A stretch of 64,000 bases of DNA from Ulota crispa. Taxonomy: Eukaryota; Streptophyta; Bryopsida; Orthotrichales; Orthotrichaceae. The notes under the pieces are model-generated. The model worked only from the letters and a program-made list of their open reading frames with translations. It did not search any database and was not told the origin of the DNA. Where the stretch lies: contig OY987248.1 of assembly GCA_963920765.1 (NCBI GenBank), positions 2,671,001 to 2,735,000 of the forward strand, in the 5' to 3' direction. The translations under genes and the position numbers were made by a program. This document shows positions 13,112-24,940 of this stretch, piece after piece; position 1 is the first letter of the stretch; each line of letters opens with the position of its first letter.

Positions 13112-13887
13112 TAATCCCTAAAGGACCAAAGAGCCCAATATGGCCAAATGGGGTTTTTGAAGGTGTAAAAGTAGACAATAAAGGGGTTGCATGCTCAAGT
13201 TTTGGTCTGCCATTCAAGTCCAAATGGAGCTAAAAGTCTAGCAAAACTTTTGGATTGGCTTGTTGTTCCTTGAAGCTTTAAGATTTTGCACCCAAACATT
13301 TGAATTTACTATTTTTAATATTAACACTATTAGTGAGAGTGTACATAGGCATTGTACATTGCATTGTGGATGGAGGAATTTTGGATGGGATGTGTTGGAA
13401 GCCCACACTCCCATGTATAGGAGAGAAGGTTGGTGGTGTGTCACTTTTTTTCTCTTGGTTGGGCAAGATTTTTGTAGCTCTAAAGTAGTGAGCTAGCTAG
13501 AACCACTTACTTTGAATGACCATGAGTTTTGGAGTTTTTTCCCATTTGAGGAGTTTTTTTTTCCATCAAGTATAGCTAGACACGGTCTCATGGGATCAAC
13601 CTTTAGGTAATATTTTTTTTTGGGAAAAAATCACATCAAAGTCCAAAATCCACATTGTGAACTACTACCCAAATTAACAAACATGAGATTCTCAACGGTG
13701 GGGATTTTGCAGATTTACTTGGATTTAAAATCAGACTAGCCTTAAACTTTTGATTTATAGTTGGATATAGAATGACCGGTTTGGATTGTGTGAATACTTG
13801 TTTGGCTTTCTAAAAATTGAGGGAACGTGCTAAAGGTTCCATATTGGAGGTATGCTAAATTTTCTTAGCAAGACGCTTAGGGGTAAA
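13111..13887 (+). mobile_element. piggyBac-type non-autonomous element, about 777 bp (copy 1)
   Basis: It starts TTAA TCCCTAAAGGACC and ends, read inward, CCCCTAAGCGTC; the right TTAA has decayed to TAAA. Nearly its whole length recurs in opposite orientation at 52,220-52,997. Short open frames seen in both copies are conserved only because the DNA is, and no transposase motif occurs. Confidence 0.8.
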
Positions 13888-14070
13888 AGACACCACCCTT
13901 GTTGTATTTGTGTTACAATGAGTGCCTGACGCCATATGGTTTGAAGTTTGATTCAGATGGCTCCAAGTTTTCAGAGGGCTCAATTCCCAGCATAAACTAA
14001 CCTTGCACGTCAAGGACTACCATTCCAATCGTTGAGTTCGTTTCATAAACATGACAAGAAGACCCCAAAA

Positions 14071-15095
14071 TTAAAAACCAGAGAAAGTAATTTCCGCATT
14101 TAGGCATGTAACTCTAGCCAACGTTTCTGTGCAAAGGACAACATTGAAATCCTCACACCAAAGTAAAGTGAACTTTAGACACGGAGGCAGCTCCGAACAC
14201 CAGATGCACCGAATTGAAGACAACGAACGTCTTTGCAGTTGGTTGAGGATTGTAACAGTATCATGTGCTTTGAATGGACCTGGAGGAATGACGACGTTGG
14301 CACTCCATTTCTTCTGGCGAAAGCGTTCCACAATTTCATCATCCAGGTGCACGGATCTGATAGGTGGCGACAGACATTCAGAAACAGCTCGTTTTTAAAG
14401 CTTCACAATGATTGCATTACTAGGTGCAGGTTATCACAAGAAATATGCTCATGGGAGTCATGGCTTCCATGACTTCCTCACAAGTCATCCACCTGCAAAA
14501 CAAATTTCTTCTATAGCTATCACAGAAAGAAAATTATACGAAGTGATGTTCCTGGAGTATAAATCGGTTCAAATCTTCACCAGAAAAGATGGTATGTACG
14601 AAGTATAGGAGTACGTCGCTTCAAGGCAGCACAAAGAGTTCGTGCTGTATGTACCGGTGTGCAAGCTGCAAGCAGATAAGAGTACGAGATTAAGGTTCCT
14701 TCACTCTGGTATAAAACGATGTCTTGTCACCTAAGCACGGCATGCAAACGAAGGTTTTCATTCAATAACGCTCCTTCATTATTTTGACGCATATCTAAAA
14801 GTACACATTGGGAACTGATGTATTCATGTTATACTCCATTCTGTCAAACTTGCTTGAACATGGCAATGCACCAGTCCCTTCATACAGCATCGGGAAAGGA
14901 TTGCCAACAACAACATTTCAAGTAATATAACTTGAGACCAAGACTAAAATGACACAATCGTCGAGCGAGTGCAGTTTCTGCACTCAGCTTTCAGAATTTG
15001 CATTATTAACTAACCTTCACTTACAAAAATTGAAATAATTTTCCTCAGCTAATACGCGGTCCTCTCTCGCTAATTGCAGTACCTTCTCTTCCACC
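14071..15095 (-). CDS. Unresolved exons 3' of cyclin H, unknown product
   Basis: Two exon-like pieces lie just downstream of cyclin H on the same strand. The first, 15095-15025, has a canonical acceptor (TTTTGCAG) and a strong donor (GTAAGTG) and is open in one frame (VEEKVLQLAREDRVLAEEN). The second is an open frame from about 14,395 to 14,071 that contains LDDEIVERFRQKKWSANVV and PPGPFKAHDTVTILNQLQ, which look protein-like. I could not join them in phase and recognise no family. They may belong to a small separate gene or to a spliced cyclin H 3' UTR. Confidence 0.3.
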
Positions 15096-15326
15096 CTGCA
15101 AAATGGAAACAATATTTGTTTACCATCTAGGATCGATATTTCTCGGCCAAAATCCAACGTGAATGCAGTGAGAGTCTTAATCCACACATCAAATGTTCGT
15201 ATTCATTAAAAAAAAATCCCAATACAGATTTTCTAAGTTCTTCCACAATACACTCACCATGGCTCGTATGATCACATAGTGAAAACAAAGAGAAGATTTG
15301 TGATATTTCATTCCGAGCGCTTGTAC

Positions 15327-18300
15327 CTAAGTCATTACATCTCCCTCACTTTGTCTTCTTTTCGCACCATGTGGCACGTTGAGATCCCTGTAAACCCGTA
15401 AAACCACTAAGTTTCTTTGCACTTATGACGACACATGGCATCACGCAAGAATATGTATAAGTTGCAAAAAAATATAATTTAGATGATACAAATAATAGAA
15501 GTAAGAATATTAATGACAACATACAGGGGTTCATCAACGGCGTTGGCCATTGCAACGTCGCTAGGTGGTCGCTTGCGATCGCCTTTCCTGGGCTTGCGCT
15601 CACGTTTTCCCTTAGCCCTGCAGTTTGCAATTACATAATGTATCTCAAATAAAACCTCACAACCGAAAAGGAGGAAACCGTTTCAAAGCATCAGATCCAA
15701 CTGCCTTCATTTTTCTGAATGTTTTAGATAATTTCTTGTTATTAAGGGAGGTGAAGACACATACTCATCCTGTAACCTTGGATTTCTACAATATTTCAGC
15801 TTGAGGTCAATCTGCCTCACTTCTGCCTCTAAGGGCTGTTTAGTCTCCTTGACCTGTCAGTTGCAATAATAAAACATAATTAGCATCATTTCGTTTCTAT
15901 CAGGCAAGACAAATCACAACAAAGATCAACCAACAGACAAACACGTAATTCCACAAAGGTGACGCTGATGCCTAGCTATCCTCCAGTTCCATCTTTCCTA
16001 AACTAAGTGAAGTAAGGGTTCCACCTAAAGGCAAGAGAACATGAACATAAGCATTTGTTTCCTAAGGTGGTCTTCACAGTATTCTTCGATGCTGATCAAG
16101 GTAACTTACCAGCAGCTGAATGGCATCAAGCTTGGCAATCAATTCGGTGTAAGATTGCTGAAGCCTTTTATGTTCAGGTAGAGCTTGGAGATACCTGCAT
16201 CCATGGAGGTGATGTTAGGTCACGGTGCACCAATATATAAGGATTTACACCTTCACCTCTTCATCCACGAGGCATTCGGGTATAACAATTTGTTAGTGTT
16301 CATAGGCCAAACACGCCCCCTCGGTTTGCATGCACCAAAAAACGAAAATTGAACTAAGAACGAACTCAGCATGCTTCACCTATCTACTACCAATTTACAG
16401 AAAAAAATGGTACCCGTCAAAATCCACCTTCGGCTCTTCTTGGTTCGCAATACGCAGTGCAGCTAATGCTAACTACAAATGCAAAAGAAAACGACTCTGT
16501 CAGCCCTACTGAGTCAGACATGGAAACCCTTTTCTCTAGTAGTAAATTTTCAACGTGCCGTTACAACTCACCTGAAGTACCACTTCTGTACCAAAATTGA
16601 TATTATCCAAACCACCAATACTAACAAGCTTGCAGTACAAAGCACAGAGAGATTGAAGTCTATTTACAAATCAAGAGGGTTGAACTCATTATAGATTAAC
16701 CTGGCCTGGAGGGTAAAGAAGAGGAGCATCTGTAAGCATCATATTATCCACGACAGATCCCGCTGCTGTTCGGAACCCCTGTTAAGAATGCAATGAATAT
16801 TGTCATATTTACGATATCATGTTAGATACAATATGAACCTTAACCCTTACTACTCCATTGTCCAGATTTGGCCGCTCCCGTTTCTCATATTCAGGAAGAT
16901 AGATAGTCCAACCTGGTTTTTCAATGTAAAAAGTTGAGTTTTAAACTTGTCCATGCTATTCTCGAACAATTTTATTAAGTTGAGGAACAATTGATTAGCT
17001 TAGTTTTCTAAAACCTCTTTCGGCAAATTTCCTGTAATTTGATACAGTGGAAATATGTCTTACCAAAAACTTCAAAGAACGTAGTTCAGCAGAGCACTTA
17101 CAAATAAATTCATGAATTTATGCAATATCAAAGCTTGAAAAAAACCAACATATGAAAAGTATCACGTTTCAAATCCCTTCCAACAGATTTTACACAAAGA
17201 ACTGTTAATGCTGTTTGCAATCAAATTTAAAAGGATATTTCAACTTTTACTTTCAAATTTCGTATCAAATTCTAGTGAAAGAAACCATAAATCTGACCAT
17301 ACAGATATAGTCTACAATTCAAAAGCTACAACTTTTTTTACACGCAACTTCAAACAATTTCTCCATGTTGCATCGTCAAGTAGATCTTTGAAAATCTTCA
17401 AACAAGAAGATGGGTAGGATCCTTAAGAGTAAATCAACATGCCCAAATAATCAAGTCCTATCTAGGAAGAGCAACAGTTTAATATAAAATCCAATCAAAC
17501 AGATAGTTCGTTGCGAACTAATGAAGCCGCGCAAGTACTAATGCTGATTGTTTGGACAGACTCGAGAAAGACATAAAGAAATATAGTCTACAAGTCGCAC
17601 CTGCAATGCTGGCAAGCCGGCTGGGCCCATCCGTTGCACAAAAGGCTGCAGTACATGAACCACGTACCAAATCAGCAGACATAAAGCTACTCTTGATTGT
17701 CAAATAACGTTGGGGCAAAGAGCATGCTTTGCTCGAATCCAATAACATTTGCTTTTCCACATCTTCTGTTACAAAACTACGCAGAGAAGATTTGAGAAAG
17801 TTTCAGTACTAATGCAATAAAAAGATACCAAAATGAAAATAAGTCTTCAAAGGAATGGCACCTTTCTAAGACAACAAAAGAGAGGCTATTGCTTATACCG
17901 ATAGATGCACACTGAGTGAAAAATGTGCACTCAAAGGGTCTTACCTCTAAATCATAGATGAAGCCCTCCATGGAACGATAAGGGGTGTATACAATGAGCT
18001 CAAATTCCAAGCCCTGAATGACAGAGGGCCCAACGTTGGTACAAATCATACGTTATTCAAATTCAGTTCTCCTCAAACTCAAAAGTGGGCCAAAAATGCA
18101 CCAAAAGATGCAAGTGGATCACAAGTAATAGAAACTCTGCGTTTCATATTAGCAAGAACAAAGGGTCCCTTTAAATATACGTCATTTTACTCCGGGAAAA
18201 AGATTGAACAATTTATCTGACCGACTACGCTTCACAAAACCAGGCACATAGACGGTAAACATGAGGTATATACTTGTAATACAATCATCTCATTTTTGAG

Positions 18301-20557
18301 AACCACTTGAGGATCTTGCTGGATACCCTTTCCCAGTTCTTCAGCAGAAACATGGGACTCTTCTACTTTGCATGCCAAGTATATACACGTGAGCCTGCCA
18401 ATCACACGAAAATCCCAGTTCTACTCAGAAACACTGCTTCAAAGGGAACATGCATGTACTTGAATCAAGTTGACAACAAATACCTGTACGTTACTGAGAA
18501 TGGGAAAGTCATGGAACGCATATATATAAGAAATGCAACTCCAAGCCTAAGAGACGATTACACTAGTTCTGAAAGAAACTGTGCCTCTACATCAACGCTC
18601 AATATTAAAACAGCTCTCATAGAATGGCATTAGTGCAGAGGCTCATTACATAGGCGAAAGATTGAGAGCGTAACAAAACCATACATGATACTCTTGGGGT
18701 CGTGCTCCATGACCGACCATTGTTGATAAAACCTTTTGAAGTACATTATAGCTGTTGCCTGCAAAAAGAGTTTCCCCAATGTGAAAACGCAGACTCTCCA
18801 AGAGGAACCAGTGAGTCCAACTGGAGGAAATACACTAAAAATCTCGTGTCGATGTCATGCAAAAAAATACAAAAACAAAAATTAAAAAATCTCCAGATGC
18901 CATTCACAGAATGCATCAGAGAGGAAATCTGAAGAAAGTATCCACAGGCACTCTTGAATACTTTGCTATGAGTACAAAATCCCTGAGTCAATTCAAATTC
19001 ACCTGAATTTTGTTGGGAAGTCTAAAAGCTGCACAAACTTGCTGAATTTTATTCTCATAAAATCTCCGAAGAAGAAGCTCTTCTTCAATTGATAGATGCT
19101 CTGGTAAGGACCCCCTCCTTCCTGATGAAACCAGGAAGATACATAAGAAAAGAACACGGTCGCAATGAAAGACGGTAAAAAAATCATGGCTTAGATTTCG
19201 GACACTTCGATCACACAGCAGATAGTTATATTTAGCTTTGATTTAAAGATGCGGTCTCGCACTAGCATCACCAAATAAGAATCCTTGCTACCCGACTATC
19301 AATACTATTCGTAATTCAAATTTGCATAGCAATCGAGAAATTCAGGAGCCAGACAGAGAATTACAGACCATTTTCTCCATCTCCACCAGCACCAGGATAG
19401 GTCAAGCTTCCATCGGTCTGTACTTCTACTCTAGTTGCGCCATACTGCCATGACCAAGGCGTTGCCCACTTTATTTGAAACACATCAAACATGAAAGTGG
19501 AGATCATGACAACCTCTCAGCTGAAGCCAAGCTGATTATGAATCAGGATTTCAAATTGCGCTAAATCAAGGACTAACCGAGATTGAATTGCACTTAACAA
19601 CTTCGGTATTGACAGAGAATAGAAAAAGATGAAAAAAACCAAAAAAACTCATTCAGTTGAGGAAGCTTGAGAGAGACATGCAGACAATGCAACATACCTT
19701 CTGTAGAGCATCTACTGCCCGCTGATTCGCCACTTCGTGCCTTCTGATCTGCAGACAAGAACACACATTTACCACAGCAACCAAACACTCTCATCTAAAA
19801 ACATAGTAGAAAACAATCCATTTCAACTTCGACATGACGTATGCAATTTGAATTAATCGAAAATTAGTTATGAGGAGGTTCAGGGCCATCCAGGCTCCAA
19901 AGCGCGATGCCAACACTTCGATAGAGAGTTAACGCGGGCTCACACGGGACAACAACATTCATGTAAACCCTAAGTCCCTGTTCCAAAACGTAAGAAACAG
20001 GCTCGCGGGCAGAGCAAAACAATCTACGTCAAGTGCCTCATTGCAAGACCTCCGTCGAGTTCGCGATGACTACAACTTGCTGATTTGAATTAATAAGCAA
20101 TTACGTATCTCTGCGAGTAAATAGTAAGCAGCAGTCTATCCAATATAAGATACAAAAATGCTTCCTCCTCCTCCTCCTCCCTTCCAAGCCTTTTCTCTCA
20201 ACCTCAGCTCGCAAGATAAAGAAATGCAATATCAAACCACATTAATACACGTAAACCAGTAATTACATCTCTTAAATATGTCTTAATCATGTTCCTCCTC
20301 AACCATTCCAGAATCAAAATCGTGCATAGCAAGCTGAGCATTAAACATATCAAAAGTCAAAAAATTCAAACCCTTGCCAATACCTGTTCCTCTTCCTAAG
20401 CCAGTTAGCGTATTAATCCGCTGCAAATCCTATTCTAAATGACGAAGAACATAAACACATCAAACACGAAAGAAAGAAATCGAGGATGAGACTATACCAG
20501 ATCATGCGGACTGAGGATCCACCGCTTTCGATGCGTAGAAGTCGTGAAATCCGCCAT
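15327..20557 (-). CDS. CYCH: Cyclin H, regulatory subunit of CDK-activating kinase / TFIIH
   Basis: Fourteen exons on the minus strand: 20557-20498, 19748-19698, 19444-19369, 19121-19003, 18758-18685, 18394-18274, 18013-17945, 17395-17342, 16778-16701, 16472-16414, 16194-16110, 15853-15765, 15617-15525 and 15387-15327. All phases agree and the product is 362 aa, close to other plant cyclin H proteins (about 335 aa). Diagnostic segments are the start [13 protein letters not shown], then [11 protein letters not shown], the cyclin-box core [17 protein letters not shown] and [19 protein letters not shown], then [17 protein letters not shown] and [20 protein letters not shown]. The tail is Lys/Arg-rich (about 313-333), as in the family. 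It partners CDK7-type kinase (CDKD) and MAT1 to phosphorylate CDK T-loops and the RNA polymerase II tail. Exon 8 ([18 protein letters not shown]) is the least certain join, as that linker is variable in the family. Confidence 0.94.
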
Positions 20558-20844
20558 CGGTGTTCAAACCTGCACGTTCTCTCCAGCTCTTTTTCAAACC
20601 TACAAAACGGTGAAAACTCTACATTCACGGCGTTAGATGTCTCGAACTCAAATCGCAGCCATATTCAATCACAGGAATGTCTTGAGCATGAAGAAAGAGA
20701 TGCCGAAGATAGCACGCTGGACGAGATGTGAATTTGAATGCAACGAGGGGATTCAATGTGGTGCCGTTTGCGGGAGAGCAGCAGAGCAGTGCTCGCCATC
20801 GCCATCACTTCTAGAGCTGGAAGGAGTTGAAGAGGACGACAGCA

Positions 20845-20945
20845 CGCTCTGGATGAATGAATAAATGCCTTTGGCTGAATACATGGCTTTGGATGAATGA
20901 GAAAATGCCTTCGGATGAATGAGTAAATGCCTTTGGATGAATGGT
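20845..20945. repeat. Minisatellite upstream of cyclin H
   Basis: About four imperfect copies of a roughly 30-bp unit (core CTTTGGATGAATGAGTAAATG) lie 290-390 bp upstream of the cyclin H start codon, in its presumed promoter or 5' UTR. Confidence 0.7.
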
Positions 20946-21107
20946 GCTCCAGAAGGACACTATTCCTCATCCCAACGGATACGCTATTATAAAACGTTGC
21001 TGTTGTGGTCATGGGTGAGCACTGGCTATAAGGTAAATGCGCCTATCACCACCCCGTGTTCACTTCCAACATCTACGTAACTGATCCAATTTTCCGTTAA
21101 CTTGTAA

Positions 21108-21549
21108 GAGCATCTCCACCCCGGCCGCCAGGCCGGGCGCTTCAACCCGGCAGGCAGCCGGGTGGGAGCCCAAGCGGGTTGGCGGGGTGGCAGGCGCAGC
21201 CCCACCCCGGCCGGAGCATTGCATCTCGGTAACTCAATTTTGTTGGGCAGTTTTTCTTGCAGCCTATCGAAATGTGCCATGTGTCAACATCTGATTGGAC
21301 TTTGCAGCTCCCTGCGAACTAAGAAGCACAACTAGTTGTAGATAGACACGTGTCAAATTTTTATTGGAAGTGAGCCTCGGCATTTTCCCTCCCTGCCCGC
21401 CAAAAGGAAAGAAAATGCCAGGGCTCGAGCTCCCAGCTCGCAACCCGCCCCCTAGCCTGGCATTGCCGGCATGGGGTGGGGAGGACAGGCTCCCCAACTC
21501 GCCAAGCCGGTATTGCGTTGCCGGGCCAACGAGCCGGGTGGAGAAGCCC
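21108..21549. mobile_element. PIF/Harbinger-type MITE with GC-rich body, 442 bp
   Basis: The left end GAGCATCTCCACCC and right end, inward, GGGCTTCTCCACCC are flanked on both sides by TAA. The 3-bp TAA/TTA duplication and GAGCATCTCC termini fit the PIF/Harbinger (Tourist) class. The internal GC-rich arms near each end contrast sharply with the AT-rich surroundings and can fold on themselves. Confidence 0.75.
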
Positions 21550-21896
21550 TAAATGTCGAAGAAAACGTCCGCCGACTCTGAAAAAAGATTATGTGATTTA
21601 GAAAAAAGTTTTTTTCATCTAATTTTTTTCAGGAGTGACCATAAACACGTGGTCCATCATGGAAAACAAAAAATTACCTCTTAAGATGTATTCATTTGTT
21701 TTTGTAACCCAAATTGTGATAAGATTCAAAAACATGGTGTTAGCTCCCAAGCTACCCTTCTTGCAATTTTCATGAAGGCACCATGCATTGTTCACTTTTC
21801 CAACTTTTTGAAGCAATACTACTAGTGCCCATGTGCAAAATGCTATAGACTGCTATAGGCCGGGCAAGCATTAGTGATCCATCCGTCTTTTAAGGG

Positions 21897-21900
21897 TTAA
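21897..21900. mobile_element. Solo piggyBac-type right end
   Basis: CTTTTAAGGGTTAA reads inward as TTAA CCCTTAAAAG, a piggyBac-type terminus. No partner left end was found within a few kb, so this is probably a truncated element. Confidence 0.4.
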
Positions 21901-22482
21901 TGTTTTCTTTTTATTGTCAGACTAGTATAGGCACCCATCGGTCCGACAAGATGCAAAATAAGATCGAGCATACTTGCATAAAACATTTCCTCCGCAAGAA
22001 AATAATCCTTAATTTTTGTCAATGCACTCCAATTTCAAATTTTACCCATGCTCTAAACATTTGTCTTTGTTTATAAAACATTCCCTTGCAGTAAAGCACA
22101 TTTTTGTTTTGTACCCATACAATTTTTTACCCACGCAATAAAAGGAAAATCCTAATTTTTTGTACAAAAAAATATTATTTATTTTCTACCAACACAAAAT
22201 TTTTACCCACATAGTAATTATTCACGCAATTTTGTTACATTTTTTGTTACTTACTCATGCATTTTTTTACACATACAATTTTTTATCCATATTTTTTTGT
22301 CTCATGCAAGTTTTTACCTATGTAGATTTTTACCTATGCAATTTTTTTACCCAACCAAATTTTTACCCATGCAAGTTGATTTACCCACACAATAAAAATA
22401 TCACAGTAAAAGGATTGCCAAATGGGTAAATTGTATTTTGTTATATAGATAGATTTACAAATAGGATTTGGTAGAGATCTTA

Positions 22483-22843
22483 GAGCATCTCCTGCAGCAT
22501 GTTAGATCAGCCCTTTGTGTTCAACTTGTAACAACTTCTATGATTCAAGTTCCCAATAACACTCAACAAGTCCTTGTGCAGGTTGCGGGGTTTTAGATTC
22601 AGCCGCATAACTGTCAAATTTCAGCTTTCTCCAAGCCCCATTCACGGTCCATGGCAAGCATTGTTCATGCACAACCCCACTCCATTACCATGGGTACTTG
22701 TGCAATTTGTTGTAACGCAGGTGCAGGCTTGGAAGGTTTCAAAGCTCTAAGAGAACTTCAAGCCTTGCTGTGAAGGTTTGTATCATTCTCCCTATGAAAT
22801 CTCATTTATCCAAGTGTTGCAAAGTGTGCTGCAAGAGATGCCC
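22483..22843. mobile_element. PIF/Harbinger-type MITE, 361 bp
   Basis: The left end GAGCATCTCCTGCAGC and right end, inward, GGGCATCTCTTGCAGC carry TTA duplications at 22,480-22,482 and 22,844-22,846. It has no coding capacity. Confidence 0.8.
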
Positions 22844-22845
22844 TT

Positions 22846-23341
22846 AAGTAAGATAGCAGCATCCATAATCGTCAGATTAAGGCTTTTGAACATGATGATT
22901 ATTAAATAACATCTAGCAAATTATAAGGTCCTATTAGCAAGAGAAAAATGATGAGTCTGCACTTTCAAATGTATTATTTCAATACTATGAGAATAAGTTG
23001 TGAATTTCTAAAGAACCAACTACCATTGCACCTAGTAGTCTAGTACCAACACTAAGGTTTGTTTACATGTTGTACATCCTTGTAATTACATCTATTCACT
23101 TCCACACATTTTTCAAGATTCTAGAGGTGATGGTCATGCGTATAAAATGTACAATCACTACAATGGAGCATTGTCAATTTGGACATTTTTTGTTAATAGA
23201 TCAGTCTCATTTGGACACTTTTCTGTCAATTTTAACATGTTTTTGTCAAATTTTTGTCAATATGGACATTTTAGTCAATATGGATGTGTCACTGCTGATA
23301 GTTTTTCTTGTAATGAATGATGGTTATGGGTGTTGCTACCT
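22846..23341 (-). mobile_element. AGGTA-family element, about 495 bp
   Basis: Most of it is the reverse complement of 34,778-35,085, including a shared block around TTGTACATCCTTGT and CACTTCCACA. The right end reads inward AGGTAGCAACACCCATAACC. It begins at the TTA flank of the preceding MITE and ends inside the TTAA of the next element. Confidence 0.65.
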
Positions 23342-24270
23342 TAACCCCTAAAGGACCAAGCCTTTTTTATACCAAAATCACTAAACACTGCCACTTCTAA
23401 GAGGTTTAGAAAAAAAGGATTTTATGTTATGTTTTTGGGAAATCCAACCATAGGATCTTCCCCAAGACTAGAAGAGGTACTTGTGAGAAAAAAATCAGCC
23501 CATTCCAAAAGGAGAGGAGTGAGATATTTACATATGAATTGCAGAAAAAAGTTTTTTTTGCTGCTGCCCAAAAATTTTAGAAGGCTTTGACCACTCTTAG
23601 ATCAAAAAAATTGCTTTACCCAAAGTTGCACTTTATTTTTTCCATGTAGGAGATCAAGTTAGGTATGTGTGGGAGAATTTTCAAACCAATTGGAATTATA
23701 CAACACATGGAAATAACTAGTAAGTAAAAAGAAGTAGAGAATGACTCAAAACACTAAATTGTTAAGAATTTAATTATGAAAATGAAAAATGCAAATATCA
23801 ATAGTGATAATGATGTGATAAAAAATCTACTTCCTTTAGTTTAATTTTTTTTTCAAAATATTGAGTAAAATAAAGGACTTCAAAGTTTATTTTAGAGTAG
23901 AGATTCCATAACTGCTCGCAAACAAAAACCCCTCATAACTTTCATGTCATTGATTGAAATTGAATGATTCAAAGCTTTTCATGAATATAAAAAATCTCAA
24001 GAACCAATTTCAAATTTGTGTTTAAAAAAAAGTAATTTTCAAAGAAGCTTTGGGCTGCCCGGATGGGCAATCCTCCCCAAATTTTCATAAATTCATGCAT
24101 AACTTCTTTGTCAAATGTCAGAATGAAGAAAAAATTAGATGCCCATGTAGATCTTTGAAGTCTCCACCTTCAATAAAAGTCTTAGAAAATCACACAAAGT
24201 AGTTTAGCCATAGGTACATGCCTGAAGTTCAACATGTCCCCCAAAGGGACAACGGTCCTTTAGGGGTTAA
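23341..24270. mobile_element. piggyBac-type non-autonomous element, 930 bp
   Basis: Both ends read TTAA CCCCTAAAGGACC inward: a perfect 13-bp terminal repeat with intact TTAA on each side. The interior is AT-rich with no transposase motif. Confidence 0.85.
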
Positions 24271-24344
24271 AATGTATAGAAATAAAATTGGCAAGTTTGG
24301 AACTAGTAACTTAATGTAATGTATCGCACTTTGTTTGATGATGT

Positions 24345-24423
24345 TTAACCCTTGAGCGCACAGCTTTTCAAAATAAGACAAGATCGTGGACCAAAACGGT
24401 CCACTTAGGTGCTCAGGGATTAA
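24345..24423. mobile_element. Ultra-short piggyBac-type element, 79 bp
   Basis: The left end is TTAA CCCTTGAGCGCAC; the right end, inward, is TTAA TCCCTGAGCACC. Between them is a small palindrome (GTGGACC AAAAC GGTCCAC). It is essentially two termini back to back. Confidence 0.6.
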
Positions 24424-24940
24424 TTGATTTCTATAATTGATTATGATTTTGAATAAATGGTTATACATGAAAAGTTGAGGCGAGAGCTGAGGGCATTTGA
24501 AAAGTATGGTGAGTTGTTGGCACGAATCTTATAATTGTACACAAGTTTTTGAAGAGAATATGACTAAAAAGGTGATAGCAAAAATCTACTTTGTTGTTTA
24601 GTCATTGGGGACACGCTTTTTTATTCTAATGGTAATCATTTGTGTTGCGATAAACCAATATTTATGATTGGTAATCAAAATCCAAGTTTTATGAAATCTA
24701 TAGTTCATTGAGTGTCTATTTGATTTCGTATGAAAAAATAACTATAGCTATTTCATTTAAGTAGTAAGCAATGTGGCTTAGTGTCAAGCAATGGTCCTTG
24801 AAAGATATGTTCATCCTAAATGTAGTGAACTTTATCCTATATTTTACTTGACAATTGATTGACTGATTATATTTTAAATGACCTTGGTAAGTAAAGGCGG
24901 CTAGCAAGCCAGGTGGGGTCTAAGAATGTTAAGGATTCTC

